Shown one piece after another: positions 44,467 through 56,165 of a stretch of 64,000 bases of DNA. Position 1 is the first letter of the stretch. Each line of letters opens with the position of its first letter. This DNA is from Meconema thalassinum (lineage: Eukaryota; Arthropoda; Insecta; Orthoptera; Tettigoniidae). The stretch covers positions 1,501,042,545 through 1,501,106,544 of the forward strand of contig OX336388.2 of the NCBI GenBank assembly GCA_946902985.2, given 5' to 3'. The notes beneath the pieces were generated by a model. It was given only the letters and a program-made list of their open reading frames with translations. It was not told where the DNA came from and made no database searches. The translations under genes and the position numbers were made by a program.

Positions 44467-46550
44467 TGTGACGTATTTTACGCCACTGAGCTGACATGAA
44501 AATATACCTAACCTAAGATATTCTTTCCTGCCAAATTTACCTGTCCCTGTTTCTCCTGTTGAGGCGAACGCCTCATAAATTCCTTCACTTACCCAAAATC
44601 TGAAGAAAGTTATGGCCTGTGCTGACAGTCGCAATTTCGACCTGTGAAGACCTTGTGAAAATGAATCTTCATGTCTGCAACATCACTCTCGCAGTCCAAA
44701 CACGCGAGGTACACTCTCGACCTGATGTGCACTGGTTCTGGAATTAATGTGTTCCCTAACCTCAAAATAAACATTGGATTTGCGTATTTAAAACATGTCA
44801 ACATTGCCTGTATCGATTGTTCCAACCAGGATCCTCGCAAAGATGTATCGACTGCCGTAGATGACAAGGGACGTGCGTATGGCGATCGTGCAGGGATGCC
44901 AACTCTCACGGAAGCGAACACGGAACTGTCTTATGAACTACGTTCAAGAAGTCAGGGGATTCGTGTGTGCGTGTGTGCTACTACTGCTCTATAGAAATTA
45001 TTGTGCCAGTTGATATATGTTGAATGTTTGTGTGCGAACTCGCTCTCTTGACTCGTGACTTTCCATATAGGAAACTTCTCCCGGGGACTCGGATCGTCCC
45101 GGGAATGTAAAACAGGTACCGCCACCCTAATGGGTTGGCATTAGTCATAGTTTTAGTTTAATATGTGGTGTGCGAGGTGAGTTCCAGGAAGTGTGATATT
45201 TATTTTGCTTGTCTGCCCGTTTTAATTTGGGGCTTTGTTTTTCCTTACCATGTTATTGCGTTGTGGATACGCGTACCTCGTGGGTACGACGCACTGGTTG
45301 ATGTTCGGCCGATCTATGGGTTGATGTTCCCTACTGTAAGTGCTGAATTGTTTATCAATTTTCTTTCTTCGGGAGTTGTTTGCAGTGTGGGGAATTTTCA
45401 TGTTTTTCGGGCAAGTTTTCCTGTGATGTGTAACCGTGCGCGTCCCTAATTTGGATTCCAAATTTATTCATTCTGTTTCCCTAATGATCACGCTTCCTGG
45501 AATTTTCTCATTCCAGTCATGTAGAGTATTATTATTATTGTTTTATGGGGGCCCTGTTCCTAAAGTTGCGTCACCTTATGTCCACGTGCAAGTTGTAGGT
45601 TATGTGACGCTTTGCTTTGGTTTTCCTCCTTTACGCCCTTGTGCGTTTCACTTTTGAATTTCTAATCGCTGTATTTCTGCTTTACCTATGGGATTGGTTC
45701 AAATCCCAAATTTTGGGAATAGCGCCCTTATGGTGCAACTAGTCTTGGCGTCCCGTTATGTGTCTGCCATTGTGGCAGTCGAGTTCGCGTCAGGTCCCGT
45801 GATGGTAATGCGAGACTGTCCGCTCCATTTTTCGGGAGTTAGTCATTTGTAATGTAGTTTTCTTTTGATTTAGATTTCTTTTCCTCTTACGTAATTCCGG
45901 ACGTGTTGGTATGTATGTTGGTAACTTGTTTCCTTTCCGGATGTAACTTGTAAATATCTGCGGTAGGTATTGCATAACCATTCGCCGTGGCTCGTAAATT
46001 TATTTGACTAGGGATAAATCGTAATTGTAAGATATTACCTTTCTGTGTACCTGTTCATTACTCATGTTTGTTGGTCCTAAAAACCATGTCACGTGGTGTG
46101 TCGTGCCACGTGACGTCAAAGACATTTACCATCCTCTCAAGTAACAATTTTTCATGTAATACTAGTCTGTAAACTAACATTGTTCCTATTTTTATATTTT
46201 TTTTGATTTTTATACAATACAGACCCCTTATATATCTTTTAAATTTCATTTTGCCTTTAATGTCCAATCCCCACCCTCAAGACAGCTGCGGTGGAATGAA
46301 ACCTCACCAGGTAAGTCTTCCACCTTTCAAGTTGGTGAAGAAAGCGACGTATTTTCCTCTCTTGTCCATCTGAGGGGTGTCACACCAATACGTCGTCAAC
46401 ACCGGCCGCCGAGGCAAAACCATCAAGTCCCGCAAAGGATGTCTCGAGGCCGCCGTTGGTAAGTTTCTTTCAGGTTGGCAGGCCCTCTAGGGAGTCTGTC
46501 GAGCTGAGCGAGTATAGTGTAACGTAGAGAGGTAGGGAGTGGGGGTTACA
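44467..46550 (+). repeat. 3' LTR
   Basis: 2,084 bp, preceded by GGGGGGGCGAGGA. Near-identical partner of 39166-41249. Confidence 0.95.
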
Positions 46551-46965
46551 ACATCCATTTCCAGGTCTGAAGCTTCATTGACGATCTGAGATTGAGATAG
46601 TTTCGGTGAGTATTCTCAACGATGCCACTGAACATTCTAGCTGGTAGGGGTGGTATAGAATATTGAAGAGTACCGTTTGAGTTCCTATGATGTTCTGGTA
46701 GTTATTAAGACCACTCTTGACGACCCCATCGAGGCCCAGAGCACCTACAGGTTTGAGTTCCTTAAGTGTTGCTGAAACTTCTTTTCTTGATTAGACGTTC
46801 ATCGCTCGGTTTAATTTCTGGAGCTGGAGCGAGGTCTAGTGTGCACGATCCCGAAGATTCCCTTAGATCTTCGTAGAATTGTATAGTTTCTTCTTAAGGT
46901 AGATTAATTACTACTGAATTAGATATTATTTGTCCAGGTAGATTGTCTAGTACTAATTGTGCATT
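46551..46965 (-). pseudogene. R2-superfamily LINE: RT fingers (middle piece)
   Basis: Frames read QFYEDLRESSGSCTLDLAPA (near 46860) and VGALGLDGVVKSGLNNYQNI (near 46715), the APGxDG region of RT. At the LTR insertion site the coding frame of this piece continues into 39165 if the insert and one ACATC copy are ignored. Breaks are present elsewhere. Confidence 0.78.
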
Positions 46966-46969
46966 TTTT

Positions 46970-47509
46970 TTCTAGGAGCAGGTTGGTTTTATTGAGGATT
47001 CAAACACACCATGTTATTCCCCAATCCTTTGGTACAATACCCTATTTTTCAACATAGTCTCCGTTCAATGCTATGGCCTTATGCCACCGTAGTGTGAGGG
47101 CCTGTATGCCTAATGGTTCCATTCGACTGGTCGATGTCGGAGCCAACGTCGTGCATCGATAACTTCCCCATCATCCACGTAGTGCGTGCTGTGGAGTGCA
47201 TCCTTCATTGGGCCAAACAGATGGAAGTCAGAAGGCAGGAGATCCGGGCTGTAGGGTGGGTGAGGAAGAAAAGTCCACTGAAGTTATGTTAGCTCCTGTC
47301 GAATGCGCAGACTTCTGTGAGGTCTTGCGTTGTCGTGGAGAAGGAGAAGTTCTTTTGCATTTTTGTGGCTACGAACACGCTGAAGTCTCTTCTTCAATTT
47401 CCTTCGAGTAGCTTTGAATACTCCAACTGGTCTCCGTAGACATTCTGCAAGTGCCTATGAATATCTGTGATGCGCTGGTTTTCCGCCAAAAGATAGGCAG
47501 CCCTTCCAG
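46970..47509 (-). pseudogene. mariner transposase, C-terminal and N-terminal scraps
   Basis: The minus strand reads LLAENQRITDIHRHLQNVYG (helix-turn-helix region, near 47480), then after a jump KELLLLHDNARPHRS (second catalytic Asp, near 47330) and HPPYSPDLLPSDFHLFGPMK (D34D motif, near 47250). The protein middle is deleted and stops occur. The 5' part continues beyond the hAT insertion at 50492. Confidence 0.85.
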
Positions 47510-47685
47510 CTTTGCTGTAGTCTTGCGCATAATAGTTCGCGGCTGGGAGCGATCAGTTTAGTTCGCAGCTCCTTAGCGAACTAGTTCGCTCTTTTAGTTC
47601 GTTAGCTCCCATCTCGAATTCCCTGTAAGACAGATCGTTCGCGCGCCTTGCTACTGCCACTGCATGCGCTCTTTGTGTGGTATAG

Positions 47686-47791
47686 CAGTCTGTCACCACC
47701 GATTACTCGTCACCAGTGATTGCTCATTCACATTCCTCTCGTTTCAAGCAATACTGTAGGCTACTGTAACAGTTACTATGCTCGCTGCACG
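47686..47791 (+). repeat. 106-bp direct repeat, copy 1
   Basis: CAGTCTGTCACCACCGATTA to ATGCTCGCTGCACG, identical to 49143-49248 by my reading. Confidence 0.9.
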
Positions 47792-49142
47792 AAACGGTTA
47801 TTAATGCCCCATGTTGGTAGCGACAAATGAAACGTTTTGCTAGCCCCTAACTTTTGGGTGAGAAATGTAACTGTTTACCTTTGCCTAAGCTATGTTGTTT
47901 TAATGGGCGCCAAGACCTCAACGCAATGTTGAAATCTAAATTTGTATTTAACAACGTCTAGCTCTGGCAGAACACATTCAAGACTCTATTCACTCAGATC
48001 GTGGTATGATTTGATCATTAACCCAACAAACAATTGTATCAGGAGAAGGAATTGGTCTATATCTAATGCTACCTACTGAAAGCAAAGATTGCATTGTAAA
48101 AGAAATGAATTTATTATATAAAACAAGAATAGCAAAATTAATAATAATAATAATAAGTATAAAATTTGAATTGGAGCGTTGTGATTTGAAGATTACCGAT
48201 AGAAAATTACGTGAAAACGGAGTTTGATAAATTGATTTTACTCTTATTTCCAAGCTATGAAGTTACTGAAATATGAAATATAAAACAAAGAGAAATGAGA
48301 GATTGCGTATTTCTGCGTCATTTGCGCTTACCACTGGAAATTGCCAAAGCATTTCCCTCGTACTTGATGATGCTGTGTGCTTCCCACAGTCTCCTGGACG
48401 TCGTCATCTCCGTCGAAATTTGATGATATTCTGGTAGATTAGGTAATTCTATGGTCCGTACATCGGACCCAAACACACGTATAACCACACTGGTTAAGTT
48501 TTACCAAAGTTAGTCTTCCACTCCACGGAACATCGGAGCGATTCCCGCGTACAACCGTACTCCTCAAGTGTTTCACAGATTGTCCTCGTTCGACGGCGCG
48601 CTGAACGATATATCCACACGTTGCATCCCCTCTCCGGAGCCGTCTTCCAGCTTACGTGGTCCTCATTGATTGGCTGAGCACGCCGCTACTTCCCCTCCTC
48701 TGGGTCATTACACTCGGCGCGCGAGAGGGAGAAGTCGTTTTCCGTTCCCACAATTCGCCTTTCCTGGACGATGCGAGCCCGCTTGCGTCATGCTTCTCGA
48801 CAGGAATCAGCTTGTATTTGAAATCCCAGTGAGTCATCTCTCTCAAATACCCTAACTGACAAAAACTCCGTAAAATCCCGTAATCAGATAATTTTCTATG
48901 ATATCGTCGTTCGTAATAATTTGCATGATAGCGTTTTCTAAGACATAGAAAACCTATCTGAATGCTAATAATTTTTATAAAATGCTCCGAAAATATGTAA
49001 ATAATAATTATAATAAATTAATAATAATAATAAATTAACATGAAAAATTCTCTTGGCTGAACAATTTGCCGCATAAATAAATATAGAATGGCTTCCTACT
49101 GACTTATGCCAGTGGCATAAAAACCCCTCGAAAAACACGTTA
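47792..49142. other. Spacer between the 106-bp repeats
   Basis: 1.35 kb, no convincing protein or RNA. AT-rich with short AAT runs near 48140 and 49020. If the repeats are very short LTRs this would be the internal region, but no primer site is evident. Confidence 0.45.
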
Positions 49143-49248
49143 CAGTCTGTCACCACCGATTACTCGTCACCAGTGATTGCTCATTCACATTCCTCTCGTT
49201 TCAAGCAATACTGTAGGCTACTGTAACAGTTACTATGCTCGCTGCACG
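49143..49248 (+). repeat. 106-bp direct repeat, copy 2
   Basis: Identical to 47686-47791. Flanks differ (GTTA before, TGCAG after). Confidence 0.9.
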
Positions 49249-50491
49249 TGCAGTTTGTGTATTTATATTAGATATTGACATGTTGCGTGTGTAGTAATGT
49301 GTTTTACATTTTGATATTCGAAGATTAAAAACTACAAAAATATGAGTAATTGAAACATTAGTGAAATTCCTTATTCCTTCCTTATTTCCTTTTATTCCTT
49401 GTAGGAACATAGGGTGACTACAAACTTCTTCCATCTCACTCTATTGTTGGCCATCCTTTTAATTAGGGTCCATGTCTTTCCTTCTGAGAAAACTTCTCTT
49501 CCTATTGTTTATAAAGCCAAAAGTCGTCATTTGTACCTAAAAGAATAACAGTATGGACGATGTGTTCGTAGAAGCATACCCTTATTATTCTCTTTATTTT
49601 TTTTTTCCTCGTGTGGGGCCGATAACCTAGATGTTAGGGCCCTTAAAACAACAATTCGCGTATATCGGCGCGTCACCATCCGATTCCATTTCCTACTTGT
49701 TACTAGGTGATGATAAGACGTACCCCCCCCCGCAATTTAGTTTCATTTCTTACTTGCTTTGTGATATTCATTATTTGGCTGCTCTGAAACCGTTGGGTAC
49801 ATTATCTTTATGGCATGAATGGGAGGAATAGTTTTTTTTAGTTGAGTTTTTGTCCATAGAAGTTCGCTTTTCTTCGTGAATCATCGTCATAATGTTCATT
49901 TCTTAAAAACAGGTAAAAGTTTTTGTATCACCATGTATCGAGAAAAATAAATATCGACCAGTTCATTAAAATGGTTATGTTAATCCAGTTTGCCGATTTT
50001 CTAAATAATTGGACATATTTTCAAATAATCCAAAATGACTAAGTTAAATAAAACTGTGGAATTATCCCCACATCTAAATCGGTTAACTATCAGTAACTTC
50101 AATTTATGAACCGCCACTGTGTTACATTACAAAATAAGGTAGTTATTACCTATTGGCATGTTAGCACTAGTAGTGTGTTATACTGTTATTATTATAAACC
50201 AACATTGAACATTCGTCGTGCCATGCCAAAACTTGACAATCTTGCCACTAACGATAGATACACTCAATCAATTGAACTGACTGAACGAAACAAAGCGCAT
50301 GTGATTGTGCAACGAGTGGTGACGTGACGAGCTACGGCGGACCCGCGCTCTCGCCCTGTTACAAGTCGGTCAGCGTAAAAAGATCGAACGAACTAACAAG
50401 CGAGGGATCTGGGAACTAGTTCGGTAGTTCGTCTGTGGGACCCGCTCTTCCGAACTAGTTCATTCGCGAACTACACAAGACTACTTTGCTG

Positions 50492-50690
50492 CTTGCCTGC
50501 ATGCTTCGATCGCGTTTGCACTCTGTTTGGTACGAACCTCTGTTACAGACGCCATTTTTAAGGCTAGTTATAGTGCTGCCACCTATCGGAAAGTAATGAA
50601 AGTCTACGAAACGAAGCGGGAATATTCTAAGATGTCCCAAACAAAATTTCAATTTTTAGAAACAGAAATTGGCAGAGAAAAATAAGTGTT
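50492..50690 (-). pseudogene. mariner transposase N-terminus and 5' UTR
   Basis: The minus strand has ATGGCGTCTGTAACAGAGG near 50555, giving MASVTEVRTKQSANAIEACR, followed by QAAK at the hAT target site. The frame continues at 47509 (AGRAAYLLAENQ) once the hAT and one CTTTGCTG copy are ignored. The outer mariner end is near 50690 but I could not define the inverted repeat. Confidence 0.75.
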
Positions 50691-51840
50691 GTATTATATA
50701 TTGAACTCCTCTTGGGTCGATTTACTGTCTTCTTCTCTGCTTCTGGTGTTACCTGGATAATGTTGGACGTTATATCTTCTACTAGATGTTTTATATCTTC
50801 TGTGATATTACCTGGTTTCCCTGCAGCTTGTATAAGTTGTTTCCCAATATGGCATATGGGGGTAATTTCCTTGATCTGATATAGTATATTTTCCCATGGA
50901 TCCGGTGAAACTTCGATGGCCGATTCTACAGGTTTTGGTTCAAGTTAACTAGTCATCGATATTCTTGTTCCGGGTTGTTCTGCGATATCGACAGTGGGGT
51001 TGATAGGATTTTCCACAAGGTCTCCAATTTCTAGAGCAGTATCTGGGTTCTCCACTGAATCTTCTTCGATGTTCTTCATTGTGGTAGTATTTCCAACCTC
51101 TTCTTCCTCAGCTTGTGTGGTAATGATGAAGGGCAAATTTTCTTCCTTCTTATTGGTGGTGATTGGTTCTTCTAAATCTTCCATCATTTGTTGGTTTTCT
51201 AGATCTTCCACTGGAGGTTCTTCGATGTTCTGCGTTGACGTCGATGACAAGTTCCCGGCGGCATCTTCTTCAATACTTCCACTCTTCAAGGTATGAGTTC
51301 TATATCTGACCTGTTGATCTGTGTTTGTAGGAAGGTACTCTGTAATAAATTTTGAGTATCCTTGTAATTTTCCTGTCTTTTTGAATTCCTGGTATTTTTG
51401 GATTAATATCGTATCCTTCTTCAGACCAGAGTGTGGATCTTCCAGTGATTTATCCTTTTTTTTTCTCCTCTCCTTTTGCCAATCTCTCTTAATTTTTATC
51501 CTAGGTGTTCATGGTTTGTAGTGTCAAATCTCTTTCCAACATATTTTACATGTGACCGGTTGGATATCATTTTGATCGATGTACTATTGCACCCATGTAT
51601 TTTCTTGTACGTGTTAGAGCATTCTTTACATTTGAAGTCGAACTTCGTCTCAGGATGGTTATCCTCGGAGTGAGCAATTAAGTCTTTTGCTCTAGTGAAC
51701 CATGTGTTATGGGAATAGCAGGTTCTTGGCTCCCATGTGTGAGAGTTCTTAAATCAGTAAACAAATTCTATTGGGCGCCACTAGGTCCCCTTTACTATTA
51801 TCCACGATTTTGATTCCCTGTGAGTAACTACGAGTCATCT
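50691..51840 (-). pseudogene. R2-superfamily LINE: N-terminal region with zinc finger
   Basis: The upstream frames near 51700-51550 read RAKDLIAHSEDNHPETKFDF, then CKECSNTYKKIHG, a degraded Cys/His finger like those at the N-terminus of R2-type proteins. A 114-codon acidic frame (51289-50945) follows, then SPDPWENILYQIKEITPICH and a basic tail near 50710. Frame breaks are frequent. It is upstream and in the same orientation as the RT pieces at 46551 and 37506. Confidence 0.65.
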
Positions 51841-51884
51841 CAGTTACTAGCACTCGGGCTGACCCGTGATTGATAGCACTCTCT

Positions 51885-52455
51885 TATGTACATCATCATC
51901 ATCATCATCTTGTACAGTTTCCAGCCCCAGACTGGGTCTGTTTGGAACATAAGCCTCGCCACTAAGTCCTTTCTTCCCACCACCTCTCCGCTGTCACTCT
52001 GGTCCAGTCCTCGCCTCTCTTCTTGATACATTCCTCAACTCCTTTCAGCCATCTATCTCTTGGTCTTCCCCTTGGTCGTTTCTTCTGCATCTGCATCTGC
52101 ATCTCATGTATCCTCTTGGGAATCCTCTTCTCATCCATTATCTTTAAGTGTCCATACCACCTCAGTCTTGATGTCTCAATCCTACCTTGCAAGGGCTCCT
52201 CTTTCACCATTTCCCTGACCTTTTCATTCCTCAACCTGTCTCTTCTTGTTACTCCGATCCTACTTCGCAGGAACTTCATTTCACCTGCCTGTATTCTGCT
52301 TATGTCTCTTTTCTTCATTGTCCACGTTTCTGAAGCATAGGTCAGTATCGGGATATTGTAGCTTCTGTATAACACTTCCTTGCTTTTTTGTGGGACATCT
52401 TTATTCCACATTAAGCTCCTAATGCTTCTCAGAAATGCTTCTGCCTGTCTGCTTC
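51885..52455 (-). pseudogene. RTE-like LINE C-terminus, 5'-truncated copy 1
   Basis: 149 codons open: MWNKDVPQKSKEVLYRSYNI, PILTYASETWTMKKRD, EMKFLRSRIGVTRRDRLRNE, LRWYGHLKIMDEKRIPKRIH and a final GEDWTRVTAERWWEERT. The 3' end carries a (GAT)n tail (plus (ATC)n, 51893-51909). 5' truncation near 52455 is typical of target-primed insertion. Confidence 0.85.
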
Positions 52456-52511
52456 TTGTTAATTAGTTCATGAATTAGGTGTTAGGGCAGATATCTTGAT
52501 GCACAGTCTGA

Positions 52512-52576
<65 letters not shown>

Positions 52577-52630
52577 TAGAGCACTGGGTAGAAATCATGT
52601 TGCATCAACACCCCCTTGAACCATCGCAAA
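52512..52630 (-). pseudogene. 28S rRNA fragment
   Basis: The minus strand matches the highly conserved large-subunit rRNA segment that ends GTAACTATGACTCTCTTAA. On plus the recognisable core is TTAAGAGAGTCATAGTTACT, then CCCGCCGTTTACCCGCGCTT and TGAATTTCTTCACGTTGACA. Similarity fades beyond about 52630. Several substitutions show it is not a working rRNA gene. It ends a few bases short of the R2 insertion site (after TTAAGGTAG). Confidence 0.85.
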
Positions 52631-53221
52631 GTTGCAATAGTGATATGAAGAAATTAAACTGTGTGGCTGTGTGATTGTGTTATCATGGCTTGGAGTAGTC
52701 TGATACAGTAATAATATTCAAGATTTGTGTTGCAGGCTAACAGAAAATTAGAACTTAAGTGTTATAAGAGAGTACAGCACTGCACATTAAAAGTTGTTAG
52801 CAAATGCTATTTCTTTAATGTCTCGGCCCATGAAGGGCAAACAACAAGAAGGAAATACTTAGGTACCGGTATATTGATTGTGCCAGTACTGCTTTCTGGT
52901 ATTCTGTTAACATCATTTTGATCTTTTTTTTTTTTTTTTTTTTTATAGATCTATTAACTCGTTCACTGCAGCATTTCTTACATCACAAAGACCTTCAGCT
53001 GCATAATTAAATGAAGATACTGAAAATAACAAGGTTAAGAAGTGTATTTTTACTGCTAAAAATGCCACCGGCTGATATATCGGCCCCATTTTTCTAATTT
53101 TTTTTAAATGTTATTTCCTGATACGCAGCGCTAACACTGCTGTATCGAAGAAACACGTGAATCATTATCTCTCAGAATATATTGATGTGTTTACGTTCCG
53201 TGAATAACTGGATTTATAATA
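52631..53221. other. Unassigned sequence with poly-T run
   Basis: T-run of about 20 at 52925-52944. No protein or RNA recognised. Confidence 0.5.
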
Positions 53222-54044
53222 AGTACTAGCAGAAGTACCCATTCTTGGAACGGTCGTCGCTATTAATAACCAGACGTAATCAATTGAGCTACTGTTGCAA
53301 TGGTTAGGGGCTTGAAACCTGTTTGTCGACATAGATAAATGATTAGTTGAAATATGCTCGGAAACTAATTTACCTAACGTGTTTCCTGACGCGAAAATAA
53401 AATTGAAAACCTCGTAGACGAAATGCAATACACGTCACATAAAAACTGACCCTCACTGTTGTGTCAAGTGTGCATCCAGAGGAAGACCCCTTTAATAAAT
53501 TATAAAGGCTTGTTGTGCATGAAAATTCAGGTTTTTTAGCCTCCAATGGCCCAAATTCCTAAAAGCAAAAAAACAAACTATTTCAATTCAGGAATTTTTG
53601 AAAATAATGTTGCTGTTTGAAGATATAATAGACCTACTGTACGACACATCGCACTTTTAAGTCTTGTGAAAAAATCGAGGGTACCTCTTGACCCCCTTAA
53701 GCGCATTGATGAATTTTACAGTTTTTGTTGGTTTCATGATAACCTTATAGCCATTTGCAAACTTTCACAGAAATTTAATAAATGGAGTGGCATTACTTCT
53801 TGCAGAAATAGATGGAAAGTTGGATGTACCTTTTCGAGACACTGTTGTCATGGTTACAGGCTTGCATTCCTACATTAGTTTATTAAATGAAATTAGTTTT
53901 CTGGGAATATCTCAGAAACTCTTGGTTTTAGAGCATTAAAATGTAGTTTTCGGGGACCCTTTACAGCTGTTTAGGGGCCCCTAGGTTTTTTTCTGACACC
54001 AAGGGGCTGAAAATGAGCTTTGTCTCGTCGTTGTAGGCCGTAGT
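53222..54044 (+). repeat. Interspersed repeat R3, copy 1
   Basis: Starts ACTAGCAGAAGTACCC, an end motif related to R1. 53626-54045 is homologous to 55450-55850 (shared GACCCCCTTAAGCGCATT and GGGGCTGAAAATGAGCTTTG) at moderate identity. No protein seen. Confidence 0.7.
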
Positions 54045-55416
54045 ATCATCATCCTCTTGCACAGTTTCCAGCCACTGGCCGGGTCTGTTTGGAACTCAGG
54101 CCACTCCAACGTCTTCTGTCTTCCCACCATCTCTCAGCCTTCTCCCCTGTCCAGTCTTCCCCTCTCTTCTTCACGCTTTCTTCCATCCCTTTCAGCCACC
54201 TGTCTCTCGGTCTCTTTCCTACCCACTTCGTCTCGTGTATCCTCCTGGGTATCCTCTTATCCTCCATTCGTTTTACATGTCCATACCATCTAAGTCTAGA
54301 TTTCTCTATACCATCCCGTAATGGTTCCTCCTTTATTAATTCTCTGGTCCTCTCATTTCTTATTCTGTCCATCTTTGTAGCTCCAATACTGCTTCTCAAG
54401 AACCTCATCTCACTGGCCTGTATTTTGCTCTTCTCCCTTCCTTTCATAGCCCAGGTCTCCGAGGCATACGTCAGGATAGGGACATAGTACGTCCGATATA
54501 TGATCTTTTTTCTGTTCTGAGGGACATCCTTGCTCCATAACATGCTTCTCACACTCCTCCGGAATGCTTCTGCCTCTCTCCCCAGCTCATTTTTTCTCTA
54601 TCGTTTCTTCCATTATCTTGTATCAGGCTTCCCAGATACTTGAAACTCTCCACTTTCTTCAGCTGTTCCCCACCAATTGTTATTCCCGTTGTGGTTCTTT
54701 CCTTCTTCCTTGTTGTGATCACCATCTCACTCTTATTTATGCTAAATTTCATCCCATATCCTTGTATTATTCCTTCCCACATGTCCAACTGTTCCTATAC
54801 CACCTCCTCCTTGTTTCCCCAAATCATCAAATCATCCGATAATACCATTGCTTTCATCTTTCCTTCCCCAATTACTTGTGCCACTCGGGTCATTATGTCA
54901 TCCATCACCACAAAGAAAAGTAACGGTGCCAGTGCACTTCCTTGTTTCAGGCCGTTTCTCTGTTCCACTCAGTCCGATCTCTCTCTTCCCGCTTTCACAA
55001 GCTCACGCTTCCCTTGTACATCTCCTTTATCCTCCTTATAGTCCATTTTTTTACTCCTCTATCCTCCAGGGACTTACATACTTTGTTTCTGCATACACTG
55101 TCATATGCTTTCTCAATGTCCAGGAAGGCCATCAGTAGATCTGTTCCATACCCATAGTGCTGTTCTTGTAACTGCCTTACAGCAAAAATCAAATCCACTG
55201 TGGACCTTCCTGCTCTGAAGCCATGTTGTTCTTCCCTCATCCCTCCTTCCATCCTTGTCCTAATTCTCCTTTCCAAAACTTTCTCAAACATCTTTGCACA
55301 ATGACTCATCAGTTTTATTCCCTGATAGTTTCTGCATTCTGTTGTACTACCTTTCTTTTAGATCGGGACAATTATTCCCTTTTTCCAGTCCTTGGGGGTC
55401 TTCCTTTCCGTAGTGT
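54045..55416 (-). pseudogene. RTE-like LINE, 5'-truncated copy 2 (RT to C-terminus)
   Basis: The frame 55309-54995 has EEQHGFRAGRSTVDLIFAVR and motif A LMAFLDIEKAYDSV. Motif C is changed (VLSDDLMIWGN, near 54860). Then KKVESFKYLGSLIQDNG (54650) and a 167-codon C-terminal frame (54552-54049) with EMRFLRSSIGATKMDRIRNE and RLRWYGHVKRMEDKRIPRRI. A short (GAT)n-type tail lies at 54045-54055. Truncated near 55416 beside a (TAA)n run. Confidence 0.88.
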
Positions 55417-56165
55417 AATAATAATAATTATAATAATAATATAACAATATAGGGATATAATAGACCTTCCGTAGCACACCAGCACGTGTACATCGCGTGA
55501 AAAAATTCTAGAGTACCCCTTGACCCCCTTAAGCGCATTATGTGTATTGATGAATTTTGCAGCTTAATTTGGTTCCGTTATAACCTTCTAGCCGTTTGCA
55601 AACTATCTCAGTAATGTAATAAATGGAATTGTATTGCGTCTTACAGCAATATATGGACCTGTGAGTTTCTGTTGCCATGGTTACCGGCTAGCTTTCTTTC
55701 ATTATTTTATTAAATGAAATTAATTTTCTGCGAATATCTCAAAAACTGTTGGTTTTTGGGCTTTAAAATGTGGTTTTCGGGATCCCTTTAGGGCCCCCGA
55801 GTTTCGTTTCTCACATTGAGGGGCTGAAAATGAGCTTTGTCTCGCCCTTCTACGCCTATTTCAGCAAGTAATTTAAGGGGGTAGGCCCCCTTTTATGAGA
55901 GGTACAGAGAAGAGTTACATCAATGATTAGTGTCGTGCCTCTGAAGGATATCTGTACCAAATTTTACGTTGATCCACCCAGCCGTTCTCGAGTTATAAGG
56001 GAACAACCACTTTGTCCACAGACAGACATACAGACAGACAGACAAAAAAATTATTTTCGCACGAATCAGTCATAAAACAGTCTGAAACGCGTAAATAACG
56101 CAAATTTCCGTAGAAATTCAGAAAAAAACAGACAAACTTTCATTCTTATATATATAGAGATTCTG
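55417..56165 (+). repeat. R3 repeat, copy 2, with (TAA)n at its left
   Basis: (TAA)n at 55417-55442, then homology to R3 copy 1, then GTTCTCGAGTTATAAGGG, a (CAGA)n run (56020-56043) and an end TCTTATATATATAGAGATT. The CGAGTTATAAGG plus CAGACAGACA pattern is frequent in arthropod repeats. Confidence 0.7.

Larger units (their letters stand above)
39166..46550 (+). mobile_element. Young LTR retrotransposon with 2.08-kb LTRs
   Basis: Two 2,084-bp LTRs (TGTGACG...GTTACA) flank 3.2 kb. ACATC flanks both ends exactly (39161-39165, 46551-46555). A tRNA-like primer site follows the 5' LTR and a poly-G purine tract (GGGGGGGCGAGGA) precedes the 3' LTR. The LTRs differ at only three positions, all transitions. 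The interior has a gag start and an integrase C-terminus but no protease, RT or RNase H, so it is a recent, non-autonomous or deleted Gypsy-like element. The LTRs make up more than half its length. Confidence 0.95.
47518..50483. mobile_element. Non-autonomous hAT transposon, 2.97 kb, inside mariner
   Basis: The ends TAGTCTTG and CAAGACTA are inverted. CTTTGCTG flanks both sides exactly (47510-47517, 50484-50491). Both subterminal regions are rich in GAACTAGTTCG and AGTTCGCG motifs in both orientations, typical hAT transposase-binding clusters. No transposase frame. The interior holds a 106-bp perfect direct repeat and AT-rich sequence with no recognised gene. Confidence 0.93.

Noticed and set aside
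44167..44634. 155-codon minus-strand frame crossing the internal/LTR border
   Set aside because: It runs antisense to the element across the purine tract and LTR start. No recognisable motif.
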